Positions 60,751 to 64,000 of a stretch of 64,000 nucleotides of DNA are shown here, piece by piece. The notes beneath the pieces were generated by a model, which saw only the letters and a program-made list of their open reading frames with translations, was not told where the DNA came from and made no database searches. Each line of letters begins with the position of its first letter. The stretch's first letter is position 1. The position numbers and the translations under genes are program-made. Where the stretch lies: positions 62,001-126,000 of the forward strand of contig NZ_JAESVP010000002.1 in assembly GCF_016765795.1 (NCBI RefSeq), given 5' to 3'. The DNA is from Fuscibacter oryzae (GTDB taxonomy: Bacteria > Pseudomonadota > Alphaproteobacteria > Rhodobacterales > Rhodobacteraceae).

Positions 60751-62048
60751 ACCCCCAGCCGGTCGCGCATCGAATACCACGTCATCGCCATCGCCAACAG
60801 CGGCCAGCGGAACGCCACCCCACCGGGAAAGCGTGGCTGCGGCAGGCTGGCCATCAGGTCGAACCGCTCGGCGGTACCTGCCGCAGCCTCTGCCATCACC
60901 TTGCCCGCCAGCGTGGCCATCGCCACCCCATGCCCCGAATAGCCCGAGGTGGACAGCACATTCAGCCCGGCCCGTGTGAAACAGGGCATCCGGTTCACCG
61001 TAATCGCCAGTGTGCCACCCCAGGCATAGTCGATGCGGGCCTCGGCCAGTTGCGGATAAACCTCCAGCATCGGTTTGCGAACGGTCTTGATGATGTCGGG
61101 GAACTTGTAGCCATAGCTTTCGCCGCCCCCGAACAGCAGGCGGTTATCTTCGGACAACCGCCAGTAATTCACCACGAACTTCGTGTCGCAAACTGCGATG
61201 GGCTTTGACAAAACCGCCGCCGCCCTGTCGCCCAAAGGCTCGGTTGCGATGATGAAATTGTTGATCGGCATCACCCGCGCCGCCACCGGGCGCGACAGGT
61301 TGCCAAGATAGCCATTGCCCGCCAGCAGCACCTGTTTGGCCAAGACCCGGCCATGGCCGCTGCGCACGATGGGGGTGGCACCGGGCACAACTTCATGCAC
61401 TTCGGACCGCTCGTAAATCCGCGCGCCCACCGCCGTTGCGGCCTGCGCCAACCCGATGGCATAGTTCAGCGGATGCACATGACCAGCGCCCCAATCCACC
61501 TCGCCACCCTGATAGGCGGGCGAGCCGACGACGGCGCGAAAACCATCACGGTCCAGTTGTTCCAACTGGGTATAGCCATAATCGCGCGCCAGCTTTTCGG
61601 CGTAATGGCGGGTATGCGTCACCTCGCCGGTGGTCCAGCAGGCATGGCCCACGCCGGGGTGCCATTTTACCGGCATGGCGTGGCTGTCGATCAGGCCGCG
61701 CACCAGCGCCTTGGCCTCTTCGGCCATATCCCACAGGCGATGGGCGTTTTCCTTGCCCGCCGCCTTTTCCAGCCAGACCTGATCTTGCCGCTGGCCCGAC
61801 CCGACCTGCCCACCGTTGCGGCCAGAGGCACCAAAGCCAACGCGATGCGCCTCGACCACCACCACATCGTAGCCGCGCTGTGCCAGATGCAGGGCCGCCG
61901 ACAGGCCGGTATAGCCCGCGCCGACAATGCAGACATCCGCTCTCACCTCTCCGCGCAGCTCGGGGAAGGGGGGCAGGTCGGTGCGGGTGGCGGCGTAGTA
62001 GGACGGGGGGTATTTCCCCGTCCGATCATTTGCGTGAAGCAGGTTCAT
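60747..62048 (-). CDS. FAD-dependent amine oxidoreductase (PuuB-like)
   Basis: A 433-residue DAO-type flavoprotein similar to PuuB, gamma-glutamylputrescine oxidase. FAD-binding motif CIVGAGYTGLSAALHLAQRG is at residues about 40-60, and VEAHRVGFGASGRNGGQVGS is the following conserved segment. The C-terminal FAD site is STSGYSGHGVAMATLAGKVM. It would oxidise a gamma-glutamylated amine to the aldehyde. Spacing to the upstream glutamine synthetase homologue is 3 bases and to the hydrolase a 4-base overlap. Confidence 0.9.
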   Translation of the reverse strand: MNLLHANDRTGKYPPSYYAATRTDLPPFPELRGEVRADVCIVGAGYTGLSAALHLAQRGYDVVVVEAHRVGFGASGRNGGQVGSGQRQDQVWLEKAAGKENAHRLWDMAEEAKALVRGLIDSHAMPVKWHPGVGHACWTTGEVTHTRHYAEKLARDYGYTQLEQLDRDGFRAVVGSPAYQGGEVDWGAGHVHPLNYAIGLAQAATAVGARIYERSEVHEVVPGATPIVRSGHGRVLAKQVLLAGNGYLGNLSRPVAARVMPINNFIIATEPLGDRAAAVLSKPIAVCDTKFVVNYWRLSEDNRLLFGGGESYGYKFPDIIKTVRKPMLEVYPQLAEARIDYAWGGTLAITVNRMPCFTRAGLNVLSTSGYSGHGVAMATLAGKVMAEAAAGTAERFDLMASLPQPRFPGGVAFRWPLLAMAMTWYSMRDRLGV

Positions 62049-62051
62049 GGC

Positions 62052-63407
62052 TTACACGTTCAACAGCAGGTGTTCGCGTTCCCAAGGGGAAATAACTTGC
62101 AGGAACTCTTTGTATTCGTTGCGCTTTACCGAGTTGTAAACAGCCACGAAGCCCGGCCCCATCACCTCTTTCAGTGCCGTATCCTCATCAAGCAGGTCCA
62201 GCGCATCGCCCATGTTCACAGGGATTTCGTCGCTGTCGATATAGGCAGAGCCGATGAATTCCGGGCGCGCGGCCTTTTTCTCCATCAGCCCCAGATAGCC
62301 GCAGGCCAATGTGGCGGCGATGCCGAGATAGGGGTTGCAATCCATCCCCGGCAGGCGGTTTTCGATCCGCCGGCCAGAGGGCGAGGAAATCGGCACTCGC
62401 AGACCCGTGGTGCGGTTGTCGCGGCCCCATTCCAGATTGATCGGGGCGGCAAAGTCGGGGACATAGCGGCGGTAGCTGTTCACATAGGGCGCGATCAGGG
62501 CGATCGCCGCCGACATATGGTTCTGCATCCCGGCGATAAAGTGGTTGAAGGCTTCGGTCTCGACCCCCTTCAGCCCGGCAAAGATGTTCCTGCCGGTTTT
62601 GCTGTCCACGACCGAGGTGTGGATGTGCATCGCGCTGCCGGGTTCGCCCGCAATCGGCTTGGCCATGAAGGTGGCGAAACAATCGTGGCGCAAAGCTGCC
62701 TCACGGATCAGGCGCTTGAAGAAAAACACATCATCGGCCAGCCGAACCGGGTCACCATGGGCCAGGTTCAGCTCAATCTGGCCTGCGCCGCCCTCTTGCA
62801 GGATGCCGTCGATTTCCAGCCCCTGCGCCTCGGCGAAATCATAGATATCGTCGATCACCTTGCCGTATTCATCGACCGCCGACAGGCTATAGGCCTGTTT
62901 GCCCGCCGCCCGGCGGCCCGACCGACCCATGGGGGGAATGACCGGCTGATTGGGGTCGATGTTGCGGGCGGTCAGGAAAAACTCCATCTCGGGCGCAACC
63001 ACCGGGGTCCAGCCTTGTGCGGCGTAAAGATCAACGATCCGGCGCAGCACGTTGCGGGGCGAAAAGGGCACCAGATTGCCCTCTTGGTCCTTGGCGTCAT
63101 GGATGACCTGCAAGGTGACATCCGCCGTCCAGGGCGCGGCGGTGGCCGTCGTCCAGTCGGGTTCAAGGATCATGTCGGGTTCGGTAAAGGCATCAAACGG
63201 GTTGTCGGCCCATTCGCCGGTGATGGTCTGCAAAAAAATCGAATTGGGCAGGAAGTAATTGGTCTGCTTGGCGAATTTCGCGGCAGGCATCGCCTTGCCC
63301 CGCGCCACCCCGGCGATGTCGCCGATCACGCATTCCACTTCATCCACACGGCGGTTGCCGATGTAGTCCTTTGCCGCCTCTGGCAGCTTGTCGGTCCATT
63401 TGGACAT
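62052..63407 (-). CDS. Glutamine synthetase family protein (PuuA-like gamma-glutamyl-amine synthetase)
   Basis: A 451-residue glutamine synthetase homologue of the PuuA/gamma-glutamylpolyamine synthetase type. The N-terminal beta-grasp part begins KLPEAAKDYIGNRRVDEVEC. The catalytic domain shows EMEFFLTARN, IDGILQEGGAGQIELNLAHG, MAKPIAGEPGSAMHIHTSV and NLEWGRDNRTTGLRVPIS, with LPGMDCNPYLGIAATLACGY later; the PxxG and Glu/His metal ligands are kept. With a PuuB-like oxidase and an amidotransferase beside it, a role in gamma-glutamylating putrescine or another amine is likely. Ordinary glutamine synthetase (GlnA) is excluded by length and context; GmaS is possible but its usual neighbours are absent. 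Confidence 0.88.
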   Translation of the reverse strand: MSKWTDKLPEAAKDYIGNRRVDEVECVIGDIAGVARGKAMPAAKFAKQTNYFLPNSIFLQTITGEWADNPFDAFTEPDMILEPDWTTATAAPWTADVTLQVIHDAKDQEGNLVPFSPRNVLRRIVDLYAAQGWTPVVAPEMEFFLTARNIDPNQPVIPPMGRSGRRAAGKQAYSLSAVDEYGKVIDDIYDFAEAQGLEIDGILQEGGAGQIELNLAHGDPVRLADDVFFFKRLIREAALRHDCFATFMAKPIAGEPGSAMHIHTSVVDSKTGRNIFAGLKGVETEAFNHFIAGMQNHMSAAIALIAPYVNSYRRYVPDFAAPINLEWGRDNRTTGLRVPISSPSGRRIENRLPGMDCNPYLGIAATLACGYLGLMEKKAARPEFIGSAYIDSDEIPVNMGDALDLLDEDTALKEVMGPGFVAVYNSVKRNEYKEFLQVISPWEREHLLLNV

Positions 63408-63443
63408 ATGTCACACTGTGTTTTTGGGGTTTTGCCCCGCGCA

Positions 63444-64000
63444 TCAGGCGCGGGGTTCCTTGAAAAAGGCGGCGATACGGCCCGCCATGGTCTTGTCCTG
63501 CAAGGGGTCGGCCAGCCGGGTTGCGGCGGCCGCCATCACCTCGTCGGGGACCAGACCTTTGCCCCGGGTCTTCATCAGACCATCGACGAATTCGGGGCGG
63601 AATTCGGGATGGGCCTGCACCGTCAGCGCGCGGTCATCGTACAAAAGTGCCGCATTGGCGCAGAAGTCGTTGCTGGCAATCACCTTGGCCCCGGCAGGCA
63701 CCTGAACCACCTGATCGCGGTGCCAGGCGTTCAGCGTTACCTTTTCGCCGGCAAAATCATAATCGGTCGCCCCCACCGCCCAACCGCTGGCATATCGCTC
63801 CACCTTGCCACCCATGGCTTGCGCCACGATCTGATGGCCAAAGCAGATTCCCACCACCGGCACATGCGCGGCAAAGGCATCGCGGATGAACTGTTCCAGC
63901 GGGGGAATGAAGGCGTGATCTTCGTAAACCCCGTGGCGCGACCCGGTGATCAGCCAGCCTTCGCAATCTGCCACGCCCTTCGGAAACTCTCCCTCCACCA
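63444..64000 (-). CDS. Type 1 glutamine amidotransferase (5' end outside the window)
   Basis: The C-terminal 185 residues of a class I glutamine amidotransferase. GICFGHQIVAQAMGG has the nucleophilic Cys, and VQAHPEFRPEFVDGLM the His-x-Glu-like partner region. The N-terminal part, where the oxidised-substrate or ligand loop sits (WLITGSRHGVYEDHAFIPPL), is partly seen; the true start lies beyond 64000. It precedes the puuA-like gene by 36 bases, so it is probably first or early in this operon. It may hydrolyse a gamma-glutamyl product as PuuD does, though it is of the GMP-synthase-like subgroup rather than PuuD itself. Confidence 0.85.
   Translation of the reverse strand, partial: VEGEFPKGVADCEGWLITGSRHGVYEDHAFIPPLEQFIRDAFAAHVPVVGICFGHQIVAQAMGGKVERYASGWAVGATDYDFAGEKVTLNAWHRDQVVQVPAGAKVIASNDFCANAALLYDDRALTVQAHPEFRPEFVDGLMKTRGKGLVPDEVMAAAATRLADPLQDKTMAGRIAAFFKEPRA

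Overview
The window is chromosomal DNA from a GC-rich alphaproteobacterium, most likely a member of the Rhodobacteraceae (Rhodobacter/Gemmobacter/Tabrizicola-like). The evidence is gene content and order: sarcosine oxidase soxBDAG, dnaG-rpoD, ruvCAB, tolQRAB-pal-cpoB-tilS-ftsH, fhs-chorismate mutase-folD-folD, a DUF1127 protein, COG3602 ACT protein with LysE, and GC-rich intergenic hairpins ending in atatttg/aatactcc motifs. I recognise no rRNA, tRNA, CRISPR array, transposase or integrase. Coding density is about 93 percent. This is mostly core chromosome with a few accessory genes.

Layout. 1-493: 3' part of a pirin gene. 601-5289 (minus): two TadE-like pseudopilins and two tandem TadG-like proteins with von Willebrand A domains. 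5736-12038 (plus): heterotetrameric sarcosine oxidase (B, D, A, G) with a coupled M20 amidohydrolase. 12142-16592: primase, sigma-70 and a small coupled unknown. 16905-21072: polyamine-type ABC importer. 21140-23614 (minus): DUF1638 protein, a 51-residue membrane peptide, an anthrax edema factor/ExoY-like nucleotidyl cyclase and a corrinoid protein. 23767-27914: radical SAM protein, secreted unknown, MsrA, PrmA, membrane unknown, DUF1127. 28237-30449: ruvCAB behind a LexA-like box. 30635-31702: unknown and CreA. 31813-41609: Tol-Pal region with ybgC, tilS, ftsH and a methyltransferase. 41597-46295: MOSC protein, formate-THF ligase, chorismate mutase and two FolD paralogues. 46370-50226: LytTR membrane regulator, PdeM and Lhr-type helicase. 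50339-54841: YmdB-like phosphoesterase, DMT transporter, SLC13 permease, YebC. 55110-57061: ArgP-like regulator, ACT protein, LysE exporter. 57185-59989: DUF2793 fibre-like protein and an RTX protein. 59986-64000 (minus): putrescine-catabolism-like cluster (nitrilase-fold hydrolase, FAD oxidase, glutamine synthetase homologue, glutamine amidotransferase).

How the genes fit together. One-carbon and polyamine/methylated-amine metabolism recur: sarcosine oxidase produces methylene-THF, and Fhs with the two FolD enzymes interconvert methylene-, methenyl- and formyl-THF and formate. The corrinoid and DUF1638 proteins belong to families tied to methylamine demethylation. The PotABCD-type importer and the PuuA/PuuB-like cluster at the right end fit uptake and gamma-glutamylated oxidation of polyamines.

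Most notable findings: (1) a 279-residue protein at 21972-22811 carrying an ungapped match to the catalytic core of calmodulin/actin-dependent bacterial cyclase toxins, free-standing and placed between the corrinoid and DUF1638 genes; (2) a tandem FolD pair in which the first copy has lost the catalytic Lys and Asp and both usual NADP-phosphate contacts; (3) a paired GGCAA box at the same distance upstream of both tandem TadG-like genes.
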